A stretch of 64,000 bases of DNA from assembly GCF_014857925.1 (NCBI RefSeq), contig NZ_JACYVZ010000002.1, positions 1 through 64,000 of the forward strand. The letters are read 5' to 3'. Numbering within the stretch: position 1 is the first letter of the stretch; each line of letters starts with the position of its first letter. The notes beneath the pieces are model-generated. The model saw only the letters and a program-made list of their open reading frames with translations. It made no database searches and was not told the DNA's origin. A program made the position numbers and the translations under genes. The DNA comes from Cysteiniphilum marinum. Its GTDB lineage: Bacteria; Pseudomonadota; Gammaproteobacteria; Francisellales; Francisellaceae. Positions 1-9,160 of the stretch are shown piece by piece.

Positions 1-275
1 TTACAGGATTTATCTGGAGATAGCACTTGTCGTATAAAGAGTACGAGAGTGACAAATGGCGTATAAAGACGCGATCTAAAGTCTCGGCAATTATTGATGA
101 TGGTTTGAAATTTATCAGAGGATAGAAAACTCTTGATACTTAAATCTTGATCACCTACTGAAGACGATGAGCATGCACTCAATACCAAGCCGATTGATGT
201 CACCAGACATAAAGTACACAACCCACTTGTGCTTCTTCTTTGTTGATTTTTTTGATTTTGTTGATTATGCCCCAT
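1..275 (-). CDS. IS4-type transposase, N-terminal part, cut by window edge
   Basis: An open frame of 91 codons starts at an ATG at 275 behind an AGGGGG ribosome-binding site and runs off the left edge with no stop. Residues ~55-91 (FQTIINNCRDFRSRLYTP, then VLFIRQVLSPDKSC) look like the N-terminal region of IS4-family DDE transposases as I remember them. The first ~40 residues are unlike a transposase: a basic Gln/Asn-rich start with RR, a hydrophobic stretch, then LSAC followed by serines, which fits a lipoprotein signal and lipobox. This may be a fusion made by insertion into a lipoprotein gene, or coincidence. The catalytic DDE domain lies outside the window. Confidence 0.6.
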   Translation of the reverse strand, partial: MGHNQQNQKNQQRRSTSGLCTLCLVTSIGLVLSACSSSSVGDQDLSIKSFLSSDKFQTIINNCRDFRSRLYTPFVTLVLFIRQVLSPDKSC

Positions 276-681
276 TATTTCCCCCTGTTTATATTATAAA
301 AATATGTAATCGCAAATGATCACTTAATGTAAATATAGCCACTGTCAGGTATGTTATTAAAAGACAAATGACCTGCCCCAGATGACTATCTAATTTCTTT
401 CTTTGTAGAAAAACCCCATAGTAGTAATAATAATGAACAGATAAGTTATGCTACTTCTATCTAAATCCTCACATAACAAATCGTATAACATAAGCACAAA
501 GATGAAAGATGATTGAACTTATTTTTCATTTATTACATAGCAATTATAGAAATTCAGGCAACAAAGCGCGTTACTTTAAAGTAAATATATACAAAATAAT
601 GTAATCATTGATATGGGAAACACCCATCGTAAATCTGTAAAGGATCGAGGTAAACTTGGATGCAAGAGAAATTAAATATAT
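276..681. other. non-coding stretch, possible IS3 end
   Basis: No supported gene. A TGACCTGCCCCAG string at 369-381 resembles the terminal bases of some IS3-family elements and may mark the outer end of the relic to its right. The rest is AT-rich with many stops in all frames. Confidence 0.3.
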
Positions 682-864
682 ATACCGCCTGCAAACCATT
701 CTATAGAATTTAAAGTTAAGGTTACTTTAGATGCAATAAAAGGAGATTTAATGATAAATCATATGACACCAAAACAGTTTGAAGATAGTATGGAATCCGA
801 AAATCAAACGTGTCCCAAATTGACGAGGGTAGATCAAGCCCATAAAAGCCATAAAAACCAATAG
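682..864 (+). pseudogene. IS3-family transposase relic
   Basis: One frame stays open to a TAG at 862-864. It first reads like the start of an IS3 OrfA (SIEFKVKVTLDAIKGDL around 700-750). It then passes directly into text like the extreme C-terminus of the OrfB integrase (NHMTPKQFEDSMESENQTC around 757-813). Everything between, including the DDE catalytic region, is missing, so this looks like the scar of an internally deleted IS3 element. Upstream, the frame is closed and no start codon is convincing. The assignment rests on remembered family motifs. Confidence 0.45.
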
Positions 865-920
865 CTGCCATATTGATAAACTATTGTTTAGACACTTAAT
901 TTAAGCATTGCCAAAAATGA

Positions 921-943
921 AAAATGATATAATATAACGTTTT
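921..943. promoter_or_regulatory. Zur box overlapping an extended -10
   Basis: A 23-bp near-palindrome (AAAATGATATAATATAACG followed by TTTT) closely resembles the gammaproteobacterial Zur operator, whose core is TTATAATATAA. It contains TATAAT at 928-933 preceded by TGA, an extended -10 element, so bound Zur would block the promoter. It lies 50 bp upstream of znuA, and zur is the fourth gene of the same operon, giving negative feedback when zinc is plentiful. Confidence 0.75.
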
Positions 944-992
944 ACAGGATAACGTTAACAATGAAACATTTACCATCTTAAGGAACGATTGT

Positions 993-2012
993 ATGTCTAC
1001 CCTCTACAGAAATAGCAAACGAATCGCATTAGCTGCTACAGGCTTTCTTACACTCATTAGCAGTTCATACGCTGATATCAAAGTCGTAGCTGCTGAAAAC
1101 TTCTATGCCAATGTCGCAAACCTAATTGGCGGGGATTATGTGAAAACCAACAGCATTATCAACAATCCTGATGCCGATCCACATTTATTTACTACCTCTG
1201 CTAACACAGCTGTCGCTATTAATAATGCGCAAGTCATTATTTATAATGGTGCGGATTACGACCCTTGGATGAAGCAGTTATTAAACGCACAATCAAACAA
1301 CAATAAAGTGGCCATTATTGATGTGGCAACATTAATGAATGCTAAAAGTGGTGACAACCCACATCTATGGTACAATCCCAACACTTTCCCAACACTTGCT
1401 AAAAAACTTACGGAAGTATTTAGCCAAATCGAACCTGACCATAAAAAGACCTTTGAATTAAACTACCAAACCTTTGATAAACGTTATCAAACTGTTTATA
1501 GTCAAATCAATGATATCAAAGCACGCTTTGCTGGCACCAAGGTAACTGCCACAGAGCCCGTCTTTGGCTATATGGCGGATGCACTAGGACTAACCATGCT
1601 TGGACAAAAATTCCAATGGACGGTAATGAACGATGCTGAAGCTTCACCAAAAATGCTCGCTGACTATCAAAACTTATTTAAAAAGCGCACCGTCAAAGTA
1701 CTTTTTTATAACCAGCAAGTACATGACAATGTCACTGAAAACATCCTAAATCTTGCCAAAGAGAATAACATTCCTTACGTTGGCGTTAGCGAAACTATGC
1801 CACAAAATAATAATGTAATCACTTGGCTTAAAGCCAATCTTAGTGATACACAAAAAGCACTGGAGAAAGCAACTGCCACTGAACATAACAGCAGCAAAAC
1901 ATCTACTGTGAAAGCAACGCCTCAAATAAGTAGCGATACAACAAAGGCAAGCGCCAAAGAGGCCAAAGAAATAGCTAAAGAAGACAACCCTTTAACAAAC
2001 CTTCATCAATAA
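993..2012 (+). CDS. znuA: zinc ABC transporter, periplasmic zinc-binding protein
   Basis: This is the substrate-binding subunit that captures Zn2+ in the periplasm and hands it to ZnuB. A Sec signal peptide ends near SSSYA-DIKVV (residue ~27). Cluster A-I features follow: a metal-ligand His in DADPHLF, a second His in GDNPHLWYNP, ATEPVFGYMADALG and the conserved QVHDN segment. The His-rich loop usual in ZnuA is absent. Instead, a ~55-residue Lys/Thr/Ala-rich tail follows the fold. The start has an AAGGA ribosome-binding site. It is the first gene of znuA-znuC-znuB-zur, behind a Zur-like box. A manganese-binding relative is possible, but the Zur box and zur favour zinc. Confidence 0.88.
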   Translation: MSTLYRNSKRIALAATGFLTLISSSYADIKVVAAENFYANVANLIGGDYVKTNSIINNPDADPHLFTTSANTAVAINNAQVIIYNGADYDPWMKQLLNAQSNNNKVAIIDVATLMNAKSGDNPHLWYNPNTFPTLAKKLTEVFSQIEPDHKKTFELNYQTFDKRYQTVYSQINDIKARFAGTKVTATEPVFGYMADALGLTMLGQKFQWTVMNDAEASPKMLADYQNLFKKRTVKVLFYNQQVHDNVTENILNLAKENNIPYVGVSETMPQNNNVITWLKANLSDTQKALEKATATEHNSSKTSTVKATPQISSDTTKASAKEAKEIAKEDNPLTNLHQ

Positions 2013-2013
2013 T

Positions 2014-2724
2014 ATGCATAATACAACTATCATCCAATGCAAAGATCTTGTCATTGGCCATTCCGCTCAAGCACCTTTATGCAAACCTTTTGATCTGACG
2101 ATTTATCAAAACCAGTGGCTAGGTATCGTTGGTGAGAATGGTACAGGAAAATCCACGTTTCTTAAAACTATTCTAGGTTTTGAACCAACTATTGCCGGCA
2201 GACTAACACTCTTCTCTCAGGCAATAGGCAAAAATAATCGATTGATTAGTTATATCCCGCAAGAACGCGAGCTTAACCTTAACCCAAATATCTCAGCTTT
2301 AACATTGATCAAATCTAGTTTCAATGCTGATAAACTTGGATTACCTGCCTTTGGTAAAGGTATTGAGCAAAAAGCACACGCCATTTTAGAACTTGTCGGC
2401 GCTTTGCACTATGCGAAGAAGCCCTTTGAAACCCTTTCAGGTGGTCAGAAAAAACGCATTTACCTTGCGCAAGCCTTAATTAACAATCCTAAATTATTAC
2501 TACTTGATGAGCCTTTATCGGATCTTGATCCTCAAGCCAAACAAGACTTTATCCAAGCACTTAAAACCATTCATGCCAAACAAAATATAACCCTTTTGAT
2601 CATCTCACATGATATGCATGAGATTGCACATGAGCTTGATAACTTTATTCATTTCAAAAACCAACTCGTACATCTTTGCCAAAAACTGCCATGCTTAAAG
2701 GAGGATCGCAGTGTTATCTTATAG
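2014..2724 (+). CDS. znuC: zinc ABC transporter ATP-binding protein
   Basis: This is the cytoplasmic ATPase that powers zinc import through ZnuB. Visible motifs are Walker A GENGTGKST (~residue 42), the Q-loop in YIPQERE, the ABC signature LSGGQKKR, Walker B LLLLDEP with the D-loop SDLD, and the switch His in IISHDMHE. At 236 aa it has normal family length. It starts one base after znuA ends and overlaps znuB by 14 bp, so the operon is translationally coupled. Confidence 0.9.
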   Translation: MHNTTIIQCKDLVIGHSAQAPLCKPFDLTIYQNQWLGIVGENGTGKSTFLKTILGFEPTIAGRLTLFSQAIGKNNRLISYIPQERELNLNPNISALTLIKSSFNADKLGLPAFGKGIEQKAHAILELVGALHYAKKPFETLSGGQKKRIYLAQALINNPKLLLLDEPLSDLDPQAKQDFIQALKTIHAKQNITLLIISHDMHEIAHELDNFIHFKNQLVHLCQKLPCLKEDRSVIL

Positions 2725-3505
2725 CTTTATGCAAAACGCTTTTATCGCTGGCACTTTAATTGCCATCATCTGTGGCATCGTGAGTTTCTTTGTTGTGCTA
2801 CGTAAAGCTGCTTTTGCCGCGCATGGTTTGGGGCATATCAGCCTCACAGGAGCAGCCGGCGCTGTATTAATTGGCATCTCAGCGATGAATGGGCAACTGA
2901 TTGCTAATATTATTGCCGCAAGCATCATGGGTGCGATGGGTGACAAAATCAAAAAGAATGATCTTGCCGTTGGCATTGTACTCACCTTCTTCTTAGGTCT
3001 TGGTGCTTATTTCCTGTATCTCTATCAAACAGGTTACTCAGGCTCGATTATGTCGATCTTGTTTGGTAATATCTTAACGGTATCAATCGAGCAAATCATC
3101 ACGCTGATCATCATGGCATTTATTATTATTGCCATATTACTCTTTATCTCAAGAGCACTATTCTTTACCTCGATTGACCCCCTTCTAGCGCGTGCTAAAA
3201 ACATCCCCAACAAACTTCTTTCTGTAATCTTCTTTATCATTCTGGCATTAACCGTGACCATGGCATGCCAAATTGTTGGTGTACTATTAGTATTTGCATT
3301 ACTCATCGGTCCTGCTGCTTGTGCATTTCAGTGGAGTGATGGTTTTTATCAAGGTATGCTACTTAGCATTATGATCTCTCTTGGCAGTGTTTGGGGTGCA
3401 CTTTGTCTTGCCTTTTACGCTAACTTGCCCGCAAGTTTCTGTATTACCATGATCATTTGTGCAGTTTATGCCATTGGTCTTATCAAACAGTTAATGGTGA
3501 GATAA
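2711..3505 (+). CDS. znuB: zinc ABC transporter permease
   Basis: This is the inner-membrane channel subunit of the zinc importer (ABC-3 family). The 264 residues are almost entirely hydrophobic, with about eight predicted membrane segments, and include the family-typical FVVLRKAAFAAHGLGHISLTG near the N-terminus and GVLLVFALLIGPAACA near the C-terminal third. It overlaps znuC at its start and stops 2 bp before zur. Confidence 0.9.
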   Translation: MLSYSFMQNAFIAGTLIAIICGIVSFFVVLRKAAFAAHGLGHISLTGAAGAVLIGISAMNGQLIANIIAASIMGAMGDKIKKNDLAVGIVLTFFLGLGAYFLYLYQTGYSGSIMSILFGNILTVSIEQIITLIIMAFIIIAILLFISRALFFTSIDPLLARAKNIPNKLLSVIFFIILALTVTMACQIVGVLLVFALLIGPAACAFQWSDGFYQGMLLSIMISLGSVWGALCLAFYANLPASFCITMIICAVYAIGLIKQLMVR

Positions 3506-3507
3506 TC

Positions 3508-3987
3508 ATGAGCTCAACCAAGAATGCTTTAGCTAAAATTGAAAAATTTTGCCTACAACACAATATTAAGCTTACGCGCTTACGCAAAGAAGTGCTTACT
3601 ATTTTTATTGATCAATCATCTCCAATTAGTGCTTATGAGCTGCTTGATCTAATAAACAAAGCACAGATAGTTGAGAGAGCGATGACAGAAGATAAGGCAA
3701 TTAAGCGCTATAATATTATGTCAATTTATCGCGTTTTGGACTTCCTGCAACAATCGGCACTCATTCATAAATTGCACACCAGTAATCGCTACAGTTTATG
3801 CTGCCATCCTGAGAAAAAAATGTGTCAGCTTTTGATTTGCACTACGTGCGGTCAGAAAACTGAGCTGCATCATGAGTTGCTTGATAAAACATTAGAAGAA
3901 TTGGCACAAGAAAGCGGCTTTCAGATTGCCGCTCACACCATTGAGATAACAGGCTTATGCCGTGACTGCGTTGGCACTCTTAGCTAA
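3508..3987 (+). CDS. zur: zinc uptake regulator, Fur family
   Basis: This is a zinc-sensing repressor expected to bind the operator at 921-943. The N-terminal winged helix includes LTRLRKEVLTIF, ISAYELLDLI and YNIMSIYRVLDFLQQ. The C-terminal dimerisation part carries paired cysteines (ICTTCG and GLCRDC) that would hold the structural zinc, plus an ELHHELL segment. I chose the ATG at 3508, two bases after the znuB stop. A longer frame from 3457 would add 17 unrelated residues inside znuB. The last 33 bp overlap the convergent ald gene. Regulation by zinc rather than iron is inferred from the operon. Confidence 0.88.
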   Translation: MSSTKNALAKIEKFCLQHNIKLTRLRKEVLTIFIDQSSPISAYELLDLINKAQIVERAMTEDKAIKRYNIMSIYRVLDFLQQSALIHKLHTSNRYSLCCHPEKKMCQLLICTTCGQKTELHHELLDKTLEELAQESGFQIAAHTIEITGLCRDCVGTLS

Positions 3988-5094
3988 TGCTTCTTTTGGC
4001 GAAACATAGGCAATGTTAAGCGCTTCAGCCACCGGCAATGAAGTGAGCATGCCATTATGCACACTTAGTCCATGCTCAAGATGTATATTATCAGTAACCG
4101 CTTTTTGATAGCCTTTATTTGCCAACTCTAAAGCAAAGGTCAAGGTCGCATTATTTAACGCCACCGTTGACGTTCTAGCAACCGCTCCTGGCATATTTGC
4201 GACACAATAATGCACCACACCATCAACGACATACGTTGGATCTTGATGTGTCGTCGGCTTAGAGGTTTCAAAGCAGCCACCTTGATCAATGGCAACATCG
4301 ACAACAACAGAGCCTTTTTTCATCGACTTAATCATCTCTTTAGTCACAAGCTTAGGTGCCGCAGCCCCTGGTACAAGGACCGCACCGATGACTAAATCAG
4401 CTTCCTGTACATATTTTTGCAAATTATCTTTGGTTGCATAAATACAGTTTAACTTAGGTCCAAAATAATCATCTAGCTCACGCAAACGATCTAAAGACTT
4501 ATCAAGTATAGTCACATGCGCCTCCATACCAATCGCCATACGAATCGCATTTAAACCAACGACACCACCGCCAATAACAACAACATTCGCCGCAGGAACA
4601 CCTGGCACGCCACCAAGTAACAACCCACTACCGCCTTGCGCTTTCTCTAAGCAATGTGCACCAGCTTGCACTGATAGACGACCTGCCACCTCACTCATCG
4701 GTGTTAATAATGGCAAACGCCCATTTTTGTCAGTCACCATCTCATAAGCAATCGCTGTACACTTAGATTCTAAAAGTAGTTGCGTTTGCAATGGGTCTGG
4801 CGCTAGATGCAAATAAGTAAATAACAACTGCCCTTGGCGCAACATCTTGCACTCATTTGGTTGTGGCTCTTTGACTTTAATAATCATATCTGCTTGTGCA
4901 AAAATCTCTGCTGGTGTTTGAATAATTGTCGCACCTGCTTCAACATAATCTTCATTGGTAAAACCAATCGCTTCCCCTGCGTGATGCTCAACAAGCACCG
5001 TATGTCCATGATGAACAAATTCAGCAACATTGCCTGGTGTCAGACCAACACGGTATTCATGATTTTTAATCTCTTTAGGGATTCCCACGATCAT
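3955..5094 (-). CDS. ald: alanine dehydrogenase
   Basis: It catalyses reversible NAD-dependent oxidative deamination of L-alanine to pyruvate and ammonia in the cytoplasm. The N-terminus [20 protein letters not shown] is diagnostic, including the substrate Lys and Arg. The KEPQ motif, HLAPD, and the Rossmann nucleotide loop [16 protein letters not shown] near residue 175 follow. The 379-aa length is normal. It is monocistronic and converges on zur with a 33-bp overlap, so neither gene has room for an intrinsic terminator between them. A 190-bp gap separates it from ftsI. Confidence 0.93.
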   Translation of the reverse strand: MIVGIPKEIKNHEYRVGLTPGNVAEFVHHGHTVLVEHHAGEAIGFTNEDYVEAGATIIQTPAEIFAQADMIIKVKEPQPNECKMLRQGQLLFTYLHLAPDPLQTQLLLESKCTAIAYEMVTDKNGRLPLLTPMSEVAGRLSVQAGAHCLEKAQGGSGLLLGGVPGVPAANVVVIGGGVVGLNAIRMAIGMEAHVTILDKSLDRLRELDDYFGPKLNCIYATKDNLQKYVQEADLVIGAVLVPGAAAPKLVTKEMIKSMKKGSVVVDVAIDQGGCFETSKPTTHQDPTYVVDGVVHYCVANMPGAVARTSTVALNNATLTFALELANKGYQKAVTDNIHLEHGLSVHNGMLTSLPVAEALNIAYVSPKEALAKSANAVTA

Positions 5095-5283
5095 TGGCTA
5101 TTTCCTCCACGATTATTTTTTAGTTTTACTCGTTTTACTTGCATTTTAAATTCTTCAGTTTTTGGTTTTTTCAGCTGCTTTTTGTAACATCTAAAAATAA
5201 TTCAGGCGGAATATAACAAGCAAGACAACAAAAACCAAACATTAACTAGCAATTTTGGATAATTTTTACAACTAATTTAATAA

Positions 5284-6972
5284 TCATGCTTTTTTGAGTT
5301 TATCGGCAGGTACACCCATCACTCTTAAAACATGCTCTGTAATTTGTGCAAAAATTGGTGCTGCTGCCGAGCCCCCGCCATATGCTTCCCCTTTTGGGTC
5401 ATCAATCACCACCACAGTGACAATGCGTGGATTCGATGATGGTGCAATACCAACAAATGTTGCCATATAACTATCGGATGCGTAGCCTCCTGCTATTGCT
5501 TTGCGCACCGTTCCCGTTTTACCGGCAACATGATAGCGTGGTACACGTGCTTTAGAAGCCGTCCCACCTAATCCTTCAACCACAGAAGTTAACATATCAA
5601 CTACTTTTCCCGCAATGCCACTATTAATAATCTGGAAGGCTTCTACATCTTCTTTTTTATTGCGTTTTAATAAAGTCGGCGGAATTAACTTACCCCCATT
5701 AGCAATGGCACTATAAGCTGTCGCAATTTGTAAAGCTGTGGCATTCATACCATAACCAAAGGATAAAGTAGCCAATGGGAAGTCTCCCCACTTGCGTGGA
5801 CTGGGCACATAGCCTGAGCGCTCACCTGGAAAGCCAATTTTAGTCACTTGCCCAAAACGAAATTTACGCAAGGTATCACCCAAAGCATTGGCATCAATTG
5901 ATAAAATAATGCGAGAAACACCGACATTTGATGATTTCATTAAAATATGACGCAAATCCATCTCACCATAATTACGAAAATCTCTGACCGTACGCCCATT
6001 GAGTTTGTAATAGCCAGGTGAAGTATCGACGATCGTATCAACATCATATTGCCCTGACTCCATCCCTGCAATAGCCGCAAATGGTTTGATCACTGAGCCT
6101 GGTTCATAGACATCTGTTAATACACGGTTGCGACGTTTCTCCGGTGTCGCATCTTGCATATTATTCGGATTATATGAAGGGTAATTGACCATTGCTAAGA
6201 CTTCACCCGTTTTAACATCCATCACTATTGCAGATCCGGCTTCCGCATGATTATTAATCACACCCTCTTTTATATACTTATAAGCGATATACTGCAACTT
6301 GCGATCAATGCTTAAACTAATATCAGCCCCATGCTTTACTTCTTTATCATCATCGTTTTTACGTGCAACACCACCTTTCAAATCTTTATGAATTGAACGG
6401 GTACCATCCTTACCTGTGAGGTATTTATTGTATTCCAGCTCAATGCCTTCTTGTCCTTGATCATCGATATTAGTAAACCCAACAACATGTGCCATCACTT
6501 CAGCATCAGGATAAAAACGCTTAAACTCACGTTCAATATTCATACCTTTGACATCTAGGCTTTTAATTTGTTGCGCGATAAATGGTGACGCTTGACGTTT
6601 GAGATAAACAAAACCATGGCGTCCTTCACGCGCTTTAATGCGTGCAATAATTGTTGCTTGTTGTGCTTTATCTAGTTCCAGCATATTAAGAATTTTACGC
6701 AAACGCGGATCATCGCTTGCAATGTAATACGGATTGACCCAAATCGAATCCACAGGTGTGCTAATCGCCAGTGGCTTACCATTGCGATCACTGATCATAC
6801 CGCGATATGCCGTTGTCGTTAAGGTACGCTCTGAGCGATTATCCCCTTCTTTTTTAAGCTTGGCATGCTCTACCGTTTGCATATGGGCAAGCTTATAAAT
6901 CAATAAACCTAACACACAAACAATGACTAATATAATAAAATAGTATCGCCAACTTAGCTTAATCTTACGCAT
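5284..6972 (-). CDS. ftsI: penicillin-binding protein 3, septal transpeptidase
   Basis: It cross-links septal peptidoglycan during division. It has a short cytoplasmic N-terminus, one membrane anchor (residues ~9-29, YYFIILVIVCVLGLLIYKLA), a PBP dimer domain and a C-terminal transpeptidase. The active-site motifs are visible: SxxK as SVIK (~residue 292), SxN as SSN (~345), and KTG in AGKTGTVRKA (~490). The 562-aa length is typical. The start overlaps the end of ftsL by 8 bp, so it belongs to the rsmH-ftsL-ftsI division operon. No murE follows here; ald lies beyond on the same strand. Confidence 0.93.
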   Translation of the reverse strand: MRKIKLSWRYYFIILVIVCVLGLLIYKLAHMQTVEHAKLKKEGDNRSERTLTTTAYRGMISDRNGKPLAISTPVDSIWVNPYYIASDDPRLRKILNMLELDKAQQATIIARIKAREGRHGFVYLKRQASPFIAQQIKSLDVKGMNIEREFKRFYPDAEVMAHVVGFTNIDDQGQEGIELEYNKYLTGKDGTRSIHKDLKGGVARKNDDDKEVKHGADISLSIDRKLQYIAYKYIKEGVINNHAEAGSAIVMDVKTGEVLAMVNYPSYNPNNMQDATPEKRRNRVLTDVYEPGSVIKPFAAIAGMESGQYDVDTIVDTSPGYYKLNGRTVRDFRNYGEMDLRHILMKSSNVGVSRIILSIDANALGDTLRKFRFGQVTKIGFPGERSGYVPSPRKWGDFPLATLSFGYGMNATALQIATAYSAIANGGKLIPPTLLKRNKKEDVEAFQIINSGIAGKVVDMLTSVVEGLGGTASKARVPRYHVAGKTGTVRKAIAGGYASDSYMATFVGIAPSSNPRIVTVVVIDDPKGEAYGGGSAAAPIFAQITEHVLRVMGVPADKLKKA

Positions 6973-7291
6973 TACTCTGAATCACTTTTGTTTCTTTGAC
7001 ACTGGGTAGGCGCATATCATTTTTCTTGGCAACCTCCTCGACATGTGAGGGAGATGCCAAGGTACTATGCTCAATCAAAATCTGCGTCCATTGGTCGCGC
7101 AAATCCTCTTGCTGATACATCAGCTTCTGCTCTTTATCCAATGCCACTTTATAATGATATTTCACGATTACCACCATAAATGCCGAGATAATAAGCGTCA
7201 CACACAGTAAAAAAGCAATAAGCACACGTGCATTCAAGGTACTTTTGACAAAAGATGTAAATAGTTTGCTACGCACTTCAGATCGTGTCAT
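6965..7291 (-). CDS. ftsL: cell division protein FtsL
   Basis: This is a small bitopic divisome protein that links with FtsB and FtsQ. I start it at the ATG at 7291, one base after the rsmH stop, giving 108 residues. A longer frame begins inside rsmH and is unlikely. It has a short cytoplasmic tail, a single membrane segment (VLIAFLLCVTLIISAFMVVIV, residues ~22-42) and a periplasmic coiled-coil with DKEQKLMYQQEDLRDQW. Sequence conservation in FtsL is low, so the call rests on size, topology and position between rsmH and ftsI. Confidence 0.88.
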   Translation of the reverse strand: MTRSEVRSKLFTSFVKSTLNARVLIAFLLCVTLIISAFMVVIVKYHYKVALDKEQKLMYQQEDLRDQWTQILIEHSTLASPSHVEEVAKKNDMRLPSVKETKVIQSNA

Positions 7292-7292
7292 A

Positions 7293-8219
7293 TCACAACC
7301 TCTCAACAGCACGCAATATCGCACTACGTGAGCGCACATTTTCTTCGAGCTCTTTGGTAGAGGCTTTGCCTTGCTTAACACACCACTTTGCTTTAGGCAC
7401 AAACGCTTCCAAGATTGGCATGCCACGCGGCAATTGCTTATCCTCACCCTTGATCAGTTTGGTCATAAACTGCTTAACGATTCTATCTTCTAATGAATGA
7501 AAGCTAATCACAACCAAATGCCCCGATGGTTTAAGTGTTGCAAAAGCATCATTCAATGTTGTGGTCACTTCATCAAGCTCGGCATTAACACAGATCCTAA
7601 GAGCTTGAAAACAACGTGTTGCAGGATGTTTTTTTTCCTTTTTACCAATTGTTTTTTCAATCAATGAGGCAAGCTTTAAAGTGCGATCAAGAACCTCTCC
7701 TTTCGCAAGTGTGGCTTTTATCGCTTGAGCGATACGCCAAGCATGCTTTTCCTCGCCATATTCACGAAAAATACGGGCTAATTCTTCAGCATCATAACTT
7801 ATCAAAATATCTTCTGCAGAGAGTCCTTTGGTTTGATCCATACGCATATCTAATGGACCATCTTTCATAAAGCTAAAGCCACGTTCCGCGATATCTAATT
7901 GCGGTGATGAGACGCCTAAGTCTAATAGTACACCATCGACTTCACCTGCAAATCCAAGCTCGGTTAACGCATGAGCCATGGTTGAAAATGAGGCATGCAC
8001 AAGCATCAGTTTGCCACTTTCAATCTCAGCCTTAAAATGTACTTTAGCATACTCTATTGCTTCAAGATCGCGATCAAATGCAATTAATTTACCGGTTGTT
8101 AAACGTGACAAAATTTGACGTGAATGCCCACCGCGACCGAATGTGCCATCAACATAGATACCACCCGCATTAATCGCAAGTGCGGCAATCGATTCATTAA
8201 GTAATACGGAATAGTGCAT
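7293..8219 (-). CDS. rsmH: 16S rRNA (cytosine-1402-N4)-methyltransferase
   Basis: This SAM-dependent enzyme methylates C1402 of 16S rRNA. It begins with MHYSVLLNESIAAL. The SAM-binding loop VDGTFGRGGHS lies near residue 24, followed by GVLLDLGVSSPQLD, RGFSF, the insert with ATRCFQALRI and VISFHSLEDRIVK. The length of 308 aa is typical. mraZ, usually directly upstream, is absent; lptB precedes it at a 14-bp distance instead, so lptB-rsmH-ftsL-ftsI may be co-transcribed. Confidence 0.95.
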   Translation of the reverse strand: MHYSVLLNESIAALAINAGGIYVDGTFGRGGHSRQILSRLTTGKLIAFDRDLEAIEYAKVHFKAEIESGKLMLVHASFSTMAHALTELGFAGEVDGVLLDLGVSSPQLDIAERGFSFMKDGPLDMRMDQTKGLSAEDILISYDAEELARIFREYGEEKHAWRIAQAIKATLAKGEVLDRTLKLASLIEKTIGKKEKKHPATRCFQALRICVNAELDEVTTTLNDAFATLKPSGHLVVISFHSLEDRIVKQFMTKLIKGEDKQLPRGMPILEAFVPKAKWCVKQGKASTKELEENVRSRSAILRAVERL

Positions 8220-8233
8220 TAATTTGTTTCCAT

Positions 8234-8971
8234 TTACATTCTAAATTGTTCACCAAGATAGACTTTGCGCACCTGTTCATTACTCAAGATGTCACGTGGT
8301 TTGCCTGAAGCAATCATCTTACCGGCATTAACAATATAAGCACGCTCACAAATATCCAAGGTTTCACGCACATTATGATCGGTGATCAGTACACCAATAC
8401 CACGGTTTTTCAAATGCGTAATAATCTTCTTAATATCAATCACTGAAATCGGATCAACACCGGCAAAAGGCTCATCCAACAAGATAAAGCGCGGCGACAT
8501 CGCCAAAGCACGTGCAATCTCAACACGACGACGCTCACCACCGGACAAACTCATCCCCAGACTATTGCGAATATGCTGAATACTAAATTCATCTAACAAT
8601 GATTCCAGTTCATCTTGGCGCTGTTCTTTGGAAAGCTCTCGTCTTGTCTCCAAGATCGCCATGATATTTTTCTCAACGCTTAGCTTTCTAAAAACCGAGG
8701 CCTCTTGCGGCAAATAACCAATGCCCTGACGTGCACGCCAGTGAATCGGCAGCTTAGTAATGTCCTGACCATCCAAAATAACTGTACCACGATTAGGTCG
8801 AACCAATCCGACAATCATATAGAATGACGTTGTTTTGCCAGCGCCATTTGGTCCCAAAAGCCCAACAATTTCGCCAGTATTGACCTCCATTGAAACATCA
8901 GCAACAACCCAACGTGAGCGATATGCTTTGCCCAGATGTGTTGCCACCAACTTATGTTTTTGCTCTGTCAT
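8234..8971 (-). CDS. lptB: LPS export ABC transporter ATPase
   Basis: This cytoplasmic ATPase powers extraction of lipopolysaccharide from the inner membrane with LptF and LptG. Visible motifs are Walker [12 protein letters not shown] (~residue 40), the Q-loop [19 protein letters not shown], the signature [15 protein letters not shown], Walker [14 protein letters not shown] and the switch His in TDHNVRE. The length is 245 aa. Its usual neighbours lptA and rpoN are not here; it sits directly upstream of rsmH. A 190-bp non-coding gap upstream probably holds its promoter. Confidence 0.93.
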   Translation of the reverse strand: MTEQKHKLVATHLGKAYRSRWVVADVSMEVNTGEIVGLLGPNGAGKTTSFYMIVGLVRPNRGTVILDGQDITKLPIHWRARQGIGYLPQEASVFRKLSVEKNIMAILETRRELSKEQRQDELESLLDEFSIQHIRNSLGMSLSGGERRRVEIARALAMSPRFILLDEPFAGVDPISVIDIKKIITHLKNRGIGVLITDHNVRETLDICERAYIVNAGKMIASGKPRDILSNEQVRKVYLGEQFRM

Positions 8972-9160
8972 ATTACTTTCTTAACTTGTGATGATTAGGT
9001 TATATGAGGCCACTTTAAAACGAGATTATTTTAATAAGCCTACAATCTGCTAGACATCCTAATCACATAGGTCTTTATATTCAAGTTTTTTTACCAGTGC
9101 CCGATAAGAAAGCATGGTGAGATCCATCAGGGATGATCATATTAAAATTTCAGTGGACAC

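Noticed and set aside
961-981. A six-codon leader peptide (MKHLPS) before znuA
   Set aside because: Too short to support; no attenuator structure follows and the Zur box already explains regulation.
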